A stretch of DNA of 64,000 nucleotides from positions 4,154,001 to 4,218,000 of the forward strand of contig JACGCM010000669.1 of NCBI GenBank assembly GCA_014058105.1, read 5' to 3'. Source of the stretch: Kingdonia uniflora. Lineage: Eukaryota > Streptophyta > Magnoliopsida > Ranunculales > Circaeasteraceae. A program made the position numbers and the translations under genes. Below, one piece after another: positions 31,320 to 41,494 of the stretch (positions are counted from its first letter, which is position 1; each line of letters opens with the position of its first letter). The notes beneath the pieces were generated by a model. That model was given only the letters and a program-made list of their open reading frames with translations, was not told the DNA's origin and did no database searches.

Positions 31320-31744
31320 GGTATTGAACTGGGCGTTCCAGTGTATTTTTTCTAAATTTTTTGTAGACTTGTAATATGTGAACAATGTTGAGCTTGATTT
31401 GCACTTGATCTTTGAACTTGAGAATGCTTTGAATTGCTGATGTAGACTGTACTGAAACTAGTTTGTGTTAACTTTATTTATACTAAATTGCTCTTCTAGA
31501 TTCCTGATGTATGCTCTGAACTTGATTTGAATTGATTTTTGTTAAACCGGATTCCCTAATTTATACTATACTGAAACGTCTTGTTAAAATTTCTATATGC
31601 TTGTCCTTGCATATGATGTAAGTGTAGAATGATTGTAAAGTGATCAAACCTTGAAGAGCTTCGAGATGGTATCCCGAGAGTACGAGGAATTAACTGGACT
31701 TCGAACATCAGATCTAGATTTAAGTAGAATGTGGTCACCCCCAA
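31320..31744. other. Downstream region of B antisense gene III
   Basis: T-rich sequence after the gene III stop, with no coding signal; probably its 3' untranslated region and terminator before the tandem array. Confidence 0.5.
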
Positions 31745-32470
31745 TGCATTCTTGAAGGTCCGGTCTCTTGACCATTCGTTCCCCTCAAGTTTACTCGAAT
31801 ATCGGAGACTTGAAAATTTTCAAGGTCGCCCCCAAGTATCAGTCGGGTTGAAGGTTGACATGATACTTTGAGTAAACCAGGAAATTTACTAAACTTTGAA
31901 GGCCTGAGCCTATTCGAAGTAGAACGTGTTCTCCCCCAATACACTCCCGAGGGTCCGGTCTCTCGACCATTCGTGCCCCTCGAGTTTGCTCGAATATTGG
32001 GGACTTAAAATTTTTCAAGGCTGCCCCCAAGTATCAGTCGGGTCGAGGGTTGACATGATACTTAGAGTAAACCAGGAAATTCACTGGACTTCGAAGGCCT
32101 GAGCCTAATCGAAGTAGAACGTGTTCATCCTCAATGTATTCCCGAGGGTCCGGTCTCACGACCATTCGTGCCCCTCGAGTTTGCTCGAATATTGGAGACT
32201 TGAAAATTTTCAAGGTCGCCCCCAAGTATCAGTCGGGTCAAGGGTTGACAAGATACTTAGAGTAAACCAGGAAATTCACTAGACTTCGAAGGTCTGAGCC
32301 TAATAGAAGTAGAACGTGATCGCCCCCAATGCATTTCTGAGGGTCCGGTCAATCGACCATCCTTGCCCCTCAAGTTTACTCGAAATTAGGAGTTTGAAAA
32401 ATTTCAATGTCGCCCCAAAGTATCAGTAGGGTCGAAGGGTCTACGCGATACTTAGGCTTAACCAAAAAAT
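31745..32470. repeat. Tandem array of ~194-bp units in element B
   Basis: The landmark GGTCCGGTC occurs at about 31758, 31952, 32147 and 32341, spacing 194-195 bp. Each unit also contains CAAGGTCGCCCCCAAGTATC and a CTCGAATATTGG-like block. The array separates the convergent ends of integrase (minus) and antisense gene III (plus). Element C has the same family of units at 52745-53400. Confidence 0.93.
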
Positions 32471-32559
32471 TCAATGGAAAATAGGAGACGAAGTTCAGAG
32501 GGAAAAAACTGTTTATTGATTAGTTTGTGTTTACATCAGGTGAACAAGGTTGAGGCCGT

Positions 32560-33620
32560 AGCCGATTGTATGAGACTAGCTACATTATATTCCATGGATT
32601 TGGTAGAGGCTCTTCGTCCTCTATCATGAGGTAATACGAACCCTTGTCAGGTTTATCATATATGACATAAGGTCCTTCCCCAGACTCGGCTAGCTTGTTG
32701 GAATTCTGAGGCTTCGAGGATTGTGTAACCCGTCAATGTACATGATCTCTGATGTTGAAACTTCGAGGTCGAACTCTCTTGTTGTATGACTTCTGCAGTG
32801 ATTGATGGTAATTGTCGAGGTTGGCGATGGCTCAATCTCTAGTTTTGTCGATCCATAACATGTTGCATCCAAGTTCAAACTTATTGTCTTCGTCCGAGAG
32901 GTTGGGGTCGCGTGTGGGCACTTCGAATTGAGTAGGGAGAACTGCTTCAGTACTATAGGCTAAAAGGAAAGGGGTATAGCCTGCAGTATTTCTTGGTGTT
33001 GTTCGATAGGCCCATAAGACATTCTGTAATTCCTGAACCTATCGTCCTTTCTTTGTGTCGACACGTTTCTTGAGACCGTAGTCTATTGTTTTATTGATCG
33101 CTTCGACTTGACCATTTCCTTGGGGGTAGTAAGGTGTTGAGGGGGAGAGTATAATGTTTTAGTTCTTGAGGAAATTTCTGACTTTGTTGCCAACAAACTG
33201 TGGACCATTATCGCATCGAATCATATGAGGGAATCTGAAGCGTATAATGATGCTTTCCCATAGGAATTTGAAGACTTCTTCTCTAGTTCGACTTAAAGGT
33301 ACGGCTTTGACCCATTTGGTAAAATAATCTGTGTAACAAGGATATTCTCTCGGCTGCCCAAAACTTTGGTAAAAGGACCAATGAGATCGATGGCCGAGTG
33401 TTTGAATGGCCAAGAGACTTGACTGAAATGGAGGTCTTGTGAAGGGCTATGGAAATCATGGGCATGGCGTTGGCATTTTTCACAATGTTTGGTATACCCT
33501 TCAGCTTGCTTTTTCATGTTGGGCCAGAATAAACCTTGAGAGACGGCTCGAAGGGCCATAAATCTATCGGCAGTATGAGCACCGCAAGTTCCTTTATGGA
33601 GATCGGATAGGATTGTAGAG
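32560..33620 (-). pseudogene. Element B integrase
   Basis: From about 33600 leftward: zinc-binding region (FWPNMKKQAEGYTKHCEKCQ), core WPFKHSAIDLIGPFTKVLG, a frame change, then YTDYFTKWVKAVPLSRT, MIRCDNGPQFVGNKVRNFL, a stop, and [20 protein letters not shown]. The third catalytic acid E is present. YRTTPRNTAGYTPFLLAYST follows, and the C-terminal region reaches GEGPYVIYDKPDKGSYYL near 32680, a GPY/F-like module. Two frameshifts and four or five stops are visible. Better preserved than D's integrase. Confidence 0.88.
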
Positions 33621-34440
33621 GCTTCATTTTGAGAGATGCACCGAAGGAGGACGTCATTTGGGGATTTGTGATATTACTCGCGTTTGAGGATGGTGTATCT
33701 GCGATAGTTCTCTAATAATGACTGTTTGGCTTTGGGATCATCCGGGAGGATAACATTGTTGAAGTAATTAGGGAATGGTGTTCGCCAGTCGTTTGTATCA
33801 AGACTCTCGCCCCTTGTATTGATGGCATTAACTTCCATCTAGTCGATACTTGGGCGTTTGAGTACTTTGATATGGAGGGTTCGGAACTCGGATTGGCCTA
33901 ACATAGCTACTATGTAGGCAATGGGATCTCTGTGTCTATTTTCACCTCAAGGATAGTGGGTGATAGAAGATTTTTCAGGGAAATGGTCCATGCACTGGCG
34001 GATGAGGACAAAATATTTGTCCATGCGACCGTTGGCTTGATTTTCACCGGAGTACTATCTTTGAATGAGTTGGGAATCTGTGAAAGCTACAAGTTTGGGG
34101 ATGCCGAGGTCGAGTGTGAGGTCAAGGCCATAGATCAAAGCTTCATACTCAGCCTCAATGTTGGAGCATTCGATGTTTAACTTGACTACCTTTTCAATTC
34201 AATCATTGGTAGGTGTAACAAGGATGATACCGATCCCTGAACCATTAAGTCCGGCAGATCCATCGATGAAAAATCATTAGCCTGTGTTAGGGTTCCATAG
34301 GTCTGTAGGTTCTGGCTGGTCCTCTGGTAGGTCATCTTCATGTTCCTTTCAGTCTATATCTTCGACCGGGAAGTCAGCGAGAAAATCGGTGACTGCTTAG
34401 CCTTTCTGGGATATCTACTTCTCAAATATGATGTCATGTT
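33621..34440 (-). pseudogene. Element B second (archaeal-type) RNase H domain
   Basis: The minus strand aligns with C 54500-55300: a GLNGSGIGIILVTPTNDxIE-like start near 34260, SNIEAEYEALIYGLDLTLDL near 34110-34165, then PKLVAFTDSQLIQR and, near 33950, HYPxGENRHRDPIAYIVAML. The acidic residues of EYEAL and TDS are present. A plus-strand ORF over 33932-34180 is the shadow of this domain. Several stops interrupt it. Confidence 0.75.
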
Positions 34441-34479
34441 CACCAAGATAAGCAGACCACTATTGTACTCGTCTTGATT

Positions 34480-35720
34480 TTTCTTTCTTGCTGAGTACCT
34501 ATCAAAAGGGATAACTTGTTATAACACGGATGGGGTGAGCTTGAAAATATGGTTTGAGTTTGCAGGTCGAATAGACGAGGGTGAGAAGCAAACGCTCAAT
34601 TTTCGTATATCGAATTTCTGCAGGTGTCAGGGTTTTACTGATAAAATATACAGGTTTCTCGATGTTTGATTCGAGTCGAATGAAGACTTAACTGATAGAG
34701 GTATCGGTGACCGTGAGGTATAAGGAGAGTGTTTTGCCTCGATAGGGGTACCGATAATGGGTGGTCGACCAAGGTATGTTTTGAGTTCGAGGAAGGCCTG
34801 TTCACAGTCGGGTGTCCAGTTAATCTCAGGGTTGATTTTCTTTTTTGCTTTGTGGATGCCTTGGTCGCGTAAGAGAGAAACGAGCCAAGCACAATTGTCT
34901 GTGGATTTGGAAATGAAACGCTTGAGGGCCGCTATTTTACTAGCCACTTTTTGGATATCTTTTTGGTTCGGGGTGAAGGCATGTCGATAAGGGCTCGGAT
35001 ATGGGTAGGGTTGATCTCAATACCTCATTTGCTGATAAGATGGCCTAAAGATTTGCCATACGAGAAATACTAAAATGGCATTTGTCTGGGTTAAGTTTCA
35101 TATTGTATGTTCGAAGTATCAAAAAGACTTTTGTTAAGTTCTAGATGTGGGTCTATTTTTTGAGGCCCTTGCATAGCATGTCATCGATGTAAACTTCGGC
35201 CGACTTGCCAAGCAAGGGTTTAAACATGGTTATTACGAGGCATTGGTAGGTGGAACCGGCATTTTTAAGGTCGAAGGGCATGACATTAAAATAGTAAAGG
35301 CCTTGTTTAGTGATAAAAGAAGTTTTAAGCCGATCCTCAGGGAGGAGGGGTACCTGATTGTAACCTAAAGCTGCGTCCATCATTGAATGGCGCTCGTGTC
35401 CTGCAGTTGAATCGAAGAGTACTGAAATGATCAGGAAGGGGAAACTGTCCTTCGGTGTGTGCTTGTTGAGGTCTGTAAAGTTGATGCAGTTTCTGATCTT
35501 GCCATTCTTTTTGGGAATTGCAACAATGTTTAATATCCAATTAGCATACTTGACCTCTCTGATAAAACCCGTGGCTATGAGCTTGTCGACTTCGAGGTTT
35601 ACTGCTTCACGAAGACGTGGTGCCAAAGTATGCTTCTTCTATTTTACCACTGTAAAGTGGGGATGAGGTCGAGGCAGTGACATGCTAAACTGGGGTCGAC
35701 ACCTAGCATCTTTATTTGCT
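34480..35720 (-). pseudogene. Element B reverse transcriptase and RNase H
   Basis: An open frame (35153-35626) covers fingers and palm: MAPRLREAVNLEVDKLIATG, FIREVKYANWILNIVAIPKK, DLNKHTPKDSFPF, MMDAALGYNQVPLLPEDR, VMPFDLKNAGSTYQCL and the catalytic YIDDMLCKG at about 35165-35191. Stops follow in the thumb. RNase H continues at 34627-34947 with IAALKRFISKSTDNCAWLVS and INWTPDCEQAFLELKTYLGR, then a frame change at about 34760. MDAASG has become MDAALG and MPFGLKN has become MPFDLKN relative to C, both at normally invariant glycine or serine positions. Confidence 0.88.
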
Positions 35721-35896
35721 CGAAGGAAGTCTATAAGTTCGAGGTATTTTGCCTCTTCTAGAAAAGTTCTAATGAATGTACCTCGACCAGGCCTGCCGAG
35801 TTTGATATAAATAGTGAGTTCGATGGGTAAGATAGAGATTATTGATGGTATGGAGAAAGAAGTAGGCAGTGATTTCTATGGGAGTCTGATGAGTTT

Positions 35897-36421
35897 CTAA
35901 GTCTGATTGATCTCAGGATACTCACATGAACGGGTGAGGCGTTGAGAGCCTTTTAAATTCCAAGTACCATAGGGGGTAGTGAAATGAAGGGTCTGATGAT
36001 TGGTCGAAGGGATGGTAAGCATGGAATGGAGCCAGTCGCGCCCTAGGATACCAAGGTATTCAAACTTCTTATCGATGACAAGAAAGCTGGTTTGAAGTGT
36101 GATAGGGCCGGTGGTGACTGGGAGGCTAATTCGATCAACGACAACTTCTGTGGCCCCATTAAAACCTTTTAGTTTGACATTGGCGGTAGTGATGAGGTCT
36201 ATTTTATTAATGGCTTGGACGGTCTGCAGGAAGAGTACATCTGCTATACTTTCTGTATCGATAAGCATAGTATGGAGGACGAGGTGTTCGACCTTAATCA
36301 TGATGACTAAAGGGTCAGAATAGGGAAAACGAACATGCGATGTATTACAGTCGATGAAAGAGATGCCTTCGGGTAAAGGGCAAAGGCTTGATTCTTGCAG
36401 GAGGGCGGGCAACTTCTCCAT
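35897..36421 (-). pseudogene. Element B protease, active-site glycine lost
   Basis: An open 174-codon frame: MEKLPALLQESSLCPLPEGI, then DCNTSHVRFPYSDPLVIMIK, HTMLIDTESIADVLFLQTVQ and VKLKGFNGATEVVVDRISLP, ending in the YLGILGRDWLHSM flap-like block. The active-site motif DTGS reads DTES, a G-to-E change that should abolish aspartic protease activity. Element C has DTRS at the same codon. In this family the frame should run on toward reverse transcriptase; here a stop ends it at 35897. Confidence 0.83.
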
Positions 36422-36999
36422 GTAAGTAAGTTTGTAGCATTCTTTGGCACGCTTGCGCTTGCTCTTGGAACGGCCGCTATGAATATTATTTACTTAAATA
36501 AAATAAAGTTGGTAGATGTGGATCTCGGCAGGGTCTGCCGAAGGGGCGGATTGAGGTTTGAGGTACAACCCGTAGAGGTGGCTGGGAAGGTCGACAACAT
36601 ACTGATGTAGACCACCCGTCTTGAGTATTTTTTCGAGAGTGAGCTGCAAAGCAAAGTAATTATTGGTGTGGTGACAGTTACACTTGTGGTTGGCGCAGTA
36701 AGGTTCGCCTGGTTTAACCTCGACGGGGAAAGGGATACGCCATATGGGGTCTACCTGTATTTGTGGTAGAAGGGTATTGATGGGGGAATTGAGTCTAGGT
36801 AGGACTAGCTTTGGCTATTTCTTATGACCTTCTGCGGTATTATCAAAGTAAAGGCATTTGTGGATCTCAGTCTCCTGTGAGACAGGAACGATCAGGGGCC
36901 TAGGAGTATAAGAAGGGCCTTATCGAGGTTTATTTGGGTTGGTGGTCGAAGGTTTCCTCTGCTTATGTGATTCCTGGAGGCGTTCAAGGTTGATATATT
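36422..36999 (-). pseudogene. Element B gag-protease linker
   Basis: Carries KPGEPYCANHKCNCHHTNNY (about 36650-36715), a Cys/His cluster of the form C-x4-C-x-C-H-H that may be a degenerate nucleic-acid-binding knuckle. FALQLTLEKILKTGGLHQYV and NNIHSGRSKSKRKRAKECYK follow. Element C has the same layout at 57360-57720. In A and D the equivalent region reads YCMHHKVNHYS-like sequence. Stops are present. Confidence 0.55.
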
Positions 37000-38150
37000 C
37001 ATTGACCTTTGATAGCTTCTCCTCGAGGGTTTAAGGTTTGTGGAAGACTAGGTACTCTTTAAAATGGTTGTTATCTGGCAAGGCGCTCGAGTACGTGAGT
37101 ACGGCATTCGCGCTGTCGAGGTTTTCGACTTTGCGCAACTCATCGAGAAACCTCTTTGTGAAGGCCTCAAGTGTTTTACTGGGGGATTTTCTAAAATTAA
37201 AGACGGCATCGACTCTGTCCTCTTTCTCTTTGTTGAAAGAAAATTGGGCGATGAAAAGATGGGATAGTTGCTCAAAACTTCGAATAGAGCCACTGGGAAG
37301 GTTATGGTACCATCGAAGAGGGCTATCTGTGAGGCTTGTAGGATAAAGGTGACACATCATGTGGTCAGCTGTAGAGTAAAGGCTTAGGGCATTTTGGAAT
37401 TCGAGGATGTGGGATTGGGGATCGGTGTTGTGGCATTTACTAACTTTTGGGGCTTAAAAATTAGGAGGGACTTCGATAGCGAGGAGCTTTGGATATAGGG
37501 GGTTATTCAACCGACTCCATGAGCTTGGATTTGGGCTTATGCTAATGCGGATGATGGGTTGGATTTTGTAGTCAAAATCTTGTTGTGTACAGTAGGCAGG
37601 ATAAAGGGGGATCGAGGGGTTCGAGGATAATGAGGCTGAGTGTTCGGTATGTGTTAGGCGTTGCACTCCCCAAAACTCTCTCGGGCAGGGCGGCGTTTTG
37701 GGTGTCCGGAGGAGCGAAGGGTGGAGTCAGAGAAATCCTTAGTGGGGTGGATGCCAAGATTGATGGAGACAGTGGGGGGAATAGTAGGGGAGTACCCTCG
37801 GCACCAATATGGACCGGGGGTTCTTCTGGATATGGTAGAGGCCCCAGTCAAGCGCGGGCAGGCATGTACAATGGGGCTGGTGCTCGAGATGGTAGAGGAG
37901 CATCTAGAGGCCGTAGTCGTTGCATCTCTCGGACCGTGTTGCGCAAATCATCGATGGCGTGATTTTGTCTGTCGGCATCATCCAAATGGCGATGCCGTTC
38001 GGTTTCAAACTCTTATCGGTGCTTTTCGCATTCCTGGTGCAGTTGTGCTTGGTGTCGCTCCTCAGCTTGAGCGAATTATAGGGAAAGTAGGGCGAGCTTG
38101 GCGGTCACTCCATCAACGGATTTTCCGGCATGGGTGGAAGTAGAATGGAG
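37000..38150 (-). pseudogene. Element B gag
   Basis: The minus strand from about 38140 gives a Gln/His/Glu-rich helix (QAEERHQAQLHQECEKHR), a Pro-rich linker (PLPSRAPAPLYMPARA), and then the gag core: NTDPQSHILEFQNALSLYST, MMCHLYPTSLTDSPLRWYHN, LPSGSIRSFEQLSHLFIAQF and FRKSPSKTLEAFTKRFLDEL, ending LVFHKP-stop at 37031. Sequence continues to LSKVNEYINLERLQES. The LRWYHNLP block is the conserved core of the retrotransposon gag domain. Overlapping ORFs on the plus strand (37585-38143) are shadows. Several stops. Confidence 0.85.
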
Positions 38151-38209
38151 GGTAGGGGCCATTGAGAATGATCTGTAGGAGTTGGACAAGGGAGATTTAT
38201 AGGGTGGGC

Positions 38210-38228
38210 AAGTACATACGGCGCCAAA
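38210..38228 (-). other. Element B primer-binding site
   Basis: Minus strand TTTGGCGCCGTATGTACTT directly inside the 5' LTR; the TGGCGCCGT core is shared with the other elements. Confidence 0.6.
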
Positions 38229-38959
38229 TGTAGGGGCCTAACCTCGTACGGAGGAGAAGTTGGCTCTTACACCACGAGTTTATCAAGTATATAATATATA
38301 GTATGAATAACCTATTGACAATATACTTTCGTGGAGGCCTAGAATGGATCTCTCCACAACCTCTGATGAGGATTTTTAAAAGATTGTATATTACTGTCGA
38401 GTAGTCGAAGGTTCGAGTTCTGTGTGTTTTACAAGTAGGTCGAAGGTAAACTACAAGGGTTCAAGGGAGAAATTTTGTAACCCTTCCTTGATTCCCTTTC
38501 CCCCTATTTATAGCACATAGGATGGGCTGAGTCATCAATGTAGGTCATAGTACAAGTATACCCTCCGGTTATCGGTCGGGTATCCTGGAGTTGGTATTGA
38601 CGCCGAAAATGTCATGTTTTGAACTGTGCTCTAACACTGTAGTTGTTGTTGGTTCTATCACTGCAGCTGCAAGGACCAACAACAGCATTGCTCTTATCTA
38701 GTGAGCTGGCTATCTGATACATCTGCGAAGTATTTTTGATATGATCTGGAGTCGATGCTTCGTCTTCGAAGCCTTTGATGCCGATATGAAGTTCACCTTC
38801 GAGGTTTGTTTAGAGTCGAGGCTTCGTCTTTGAAGCATCATCTTCGTGTATTCTTGGAAAGATTGTTTATGGATTGAATGGGCTTCAAGGTTTGTAAGTA
38901 GGCTTTGTACAGCCTTCGAGTGTTCGACTGGGGTAGGAGGTTGCGAGTAGGCTACAACA
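38229..38959 (-). repeat. Element B 5' LTR
   Basis: 731 bp, TGTAGGGGCCTAACC to GTAGGCTACAACA on the plus strand. The TATA box (CTATAAATAGG on the minus strand, about 38507) and the TGACTCA motif (about 38527) are kept, so the promoter elements survive. Confidence 0.94.
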
Positions 38960-39651
38960 CTTTATAGATAACAAGTCTTTCAAGTACTTCTTTCTCAACC
39001 AAAGCCACTCGTGACTTCAGTTGCGAGGGGGCGACTGTAGGGTCATATGCCTCGATCTAACCCAATTCAAACTACTTCCAATTTGAACTACCTCCATATC
39101 AGACTCGTGTATCTTACACGTGACATGAACATTCACCAGTGTCTCCTAGCCCACGAACTGATAAAGAACGAGGATTGAGCACAAACAGAAATACATCAAC
39201 AAGTCAAAGACACATGTCTTTCACGAACTCAAATGTTATTCAGTCAACCATCACTTCCCAAATTGTTCGAAGAATGTCCTTTAGCACGATAACGAACTGC
39301 GGATAAGGCCTATATAAGAAAAAAGTTCCAAAAGAGGAAAGGACTAGAAAAATGTACGATAAATCACCAAGAAAACCACATTTTCTAGATTCTTAAAACA
39401 CCAAATTTTTTATTTATAAGATTAAGTATTTCTAGTTTGAGAGATCACTTCTAATAAGATATCAGCCTCAAGCAATAAAAGTTACCATTACTAAAACCCT
39501 CAACCCGAGGTCGTGGTTTTTTACCTATTCAGAGGTTTTCTACATTAAATCAACGGTGCCATTTCTTGCTTTATATTAGCTTTTGTCATAGTAACATTGG
39601 TGTAAGAGCTAATTCAGAGCCATCTTGAGCTTACGGAATTAGGCAATTGCA
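38960..39651 (+). mobile_element. Element E, third segment: polypurine tract and 3' LTR
   Basis: After B's duplicated CTTTA the interrupted 27-bp repeat of E resumes (TAGATAACAAGTCTTTC), followed by CAACCAAAGCCACTCGTGAC, identical to the sequence before D's polypurine tract. The tract GCGAGGGGGCGAC is 39023-39035 and the LTR 39036-39651 (616 bp, TGTAGGGTCATATGCC to GGCAATTGCA). The LTR has a CCTATATAAGA TATA box and shares CGAGGTCGTGGTTTTTTACC with D's LTR. No 5' LTR of E is in the window. Confidence 0.88.
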
Positions 39652-39874
39652 TAACAAAATTGCAATAATCTATAAACTTATGCCAATCGTCAATATTAAA
39701 AAACTCGGGGACGACACCAACTTTTACCATTACAGGATTTTTACCCTTCACATACTTTGTATACAAATCAGTCTTAAAATTCTTCCAAACTATAACGATC
39801 CTATCTCTTAAGAACTTACAAGAGATATTCGGCATATCAAAACCCCCCTGAAAAGATTTAAAAAAAACACACAC
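39652..39874 (-). pseudogene. CACTA-associated transposase-family ORF, 3' truncated by element E
   Basis: The minus frame reads KSFQGGFDMPNISCKFLRDR, IVIVWKNFKTDLYTKYVKGK and NPVMVKVGVVPEFFNIDDWH up to KFIDYCN, where E's LTR begins. This resembles the plant Ptta/En/Spm transposase-family domain (PF03004), whose members carry a similar YTKYVKGK...W..F block; this is recognised from memory of the family, not searched. Upstream exon-like pieces at about 40120-40230 (VGRKRGHSRGPAILPNGRKN) fit the N-terminal part of such proteins. E's insertion truncates the frame. Confidence 0.55.
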
Positions 39875-41494
39875 AATCAGAGTAAAGTATGTAATAAAGC
39901 ATCAAAATTCATTCAATACGTAGTATTAATAAATAAATTAGATTTTACCTTCAAAAGTTTCATTATATTTTTTATGTTATCACGTGGCACAGCCTTAATG
40001 TTAGTGTAGACGATTGAGATGAGTGTACAAGTTTGAATGCCAAGAGTTGTAATCAAATCATGATGATATTGATCTCACTTTTTTGGCTAGCCCAAATAAT
40101 TTGTGCCTACGAATTTTTTCTGCCATTGGGCAATATAGCTGGACCGCGAGAATGACCCCTTTTTCTACCCACAACTGGAGGAGATTACATCGAGTCTTCT
40201 AAATTAAGAATAATACTTTTCTTTCCTATAAAAATTATTTTAATTGTATATAGTGAACATAAAAAACTTCTAATAACTTAAAATTAAATTACCTTCTTCC
40301 CCAGTAGCCGTCGTATCACTCTCGTGCGTGCTTCGAGCGTCCATTAATCTATATAGAACCCGAGGGCTGACATAGCAGAGAAATTAATAGAAATTACATT
40401 TTACAAGAACAAAATTAAACACGGAAGATGAAGTAAATCTTAAAACAAGCCTTGTAATTTGCAAGGTAAGAGTTTAAACTATGAAAAAAAAACTGTTTTA
40501 GTGCAGTCTACGGCCATAAAAAAATCTTCAATGTTATGTATGTACCCATGTTCAACGATTTCAAATACCACATATACTTATATGCCACCTCACCGTAAAC
40601 ATCAAAACAAATAAATACAACAATTAAAATTTCATTAAACACGAAAATACTGAGATTGGTCCGAATAACATCATTTTCACCATTAATAATTCAGGGTGAC
40701 ATATAATCATTTAGAAAACCAGATACATTACTTAACTATTAATGCTAAGAAAGTAATTAAACTATACAATTATGAAACTAGATTATCTTAATGACCATGG
40801 AACCAACAAGGAAAGGAATCAATTTTTTTTAACAAAATCACTTACTTGTGGTCATCTTCAGTCCTCCAAGGAATCTCTCTTTTTCCCTCTCCGGTCTCCC
40901 CGTCTTTAAGCACCCAAACAAAATCTAATGGTGAAGCTAAATTTGAGAAATTGGAAACCTAAGAAAACATAAATAAAGAGAGAAGGAGAAGTTATAGGCT
41001 GAGAGATAAGGAGAGCTTGCAGGGTGAGAGAGAAGGAATTTTGCCACCAATTTTAAAGTATAAAAAAAAACTGTGAGAAAGAAATAGAGAGATTCAATGG
41101 ACTTTTAGCGTCAAACTAAGGCGGGAAGGAGATCGTGATTTTATTCTAGCTGATTAGATAGAGGATTAGTAGGAGACGTGAGAAAGAATGAGATCGTGAA
41201 AAGAGACAGAGGGCTATAAAAAAATCACAATTTGGTCTTTTGAATTAGTGCAGTATAACCAAACACGGCGGGCTTCCATCCAATAATAATCTAAACCAAC
41301 ATACAATTTACAACGCATTCGGTATGTCCTTGTTTTGTTAGAAAATATTAATTAAAAATGAAAATAAATATAGGAATTAGAGACACTGGTTTTATGTTTT
41401 GCGACGTTAGAGTAACATCGTTAACTAGTGACAGAGTATTGTTATTGTTAAATGGTAAGATTTTCTGTCACTAAAAGCCCATTTTTTGGTAGTG
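39652..41494 (-). mobile_element. CACTA (En/Spm)-like DNA transposon relic, one end
   Basis: The right terminus, read on the minus strand from 41494, begins CACTACCAAAAAATGGGCTT, the classical CACTA end. Subterminal GTCACTA / TAGTGACAG motifs occur within 100 bp (41395-41475). Element E's LTR cuts off the interior at 39652; the other terminus is not seen in the window. A conserved ORF piece lies at the cut end (next entry). Non-coding A+T-rich DNA and two or three possible small exons fill 39900-41300. Confidence 0.75.

Larger units (their letters stand above)
25658..38959 (-). mobile_element. Element B: complete Tat-type retrotransposon nested in element E
   Basis: 13.3 kb, minus strand. 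Right to left: 5' LTR (38229-38959), primer-binding site, gag (about 37000-38150), protease (35897-36421), reverse transcriptase/RNase H (about 34480-35700), second RNase H, integrase (to about 32560), a 194-bp tandem array (31745-32470), plus-strand antisense genes (26651-31319), polypurine tract, 3' LTR (25658-26393). A perfect 5-bp duplication flanks it. It is closely related to element C over its whole length. Confidence 0.95.

Noticed and set aside
29682..31404. Minus-strand ORFs within element B antisense gene III
   Set aside because: The plus strand carries the conserved, spliced frame shared with C; the minus frames are not conserved.
37585..38143. Overlapping plus-strand ORFs of 125 and 160 codons
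   Set aside because: They lie entirely opposite B's gag and their composition mirrors the gag Pro/Arg-rich linker; no independent protein similarity.
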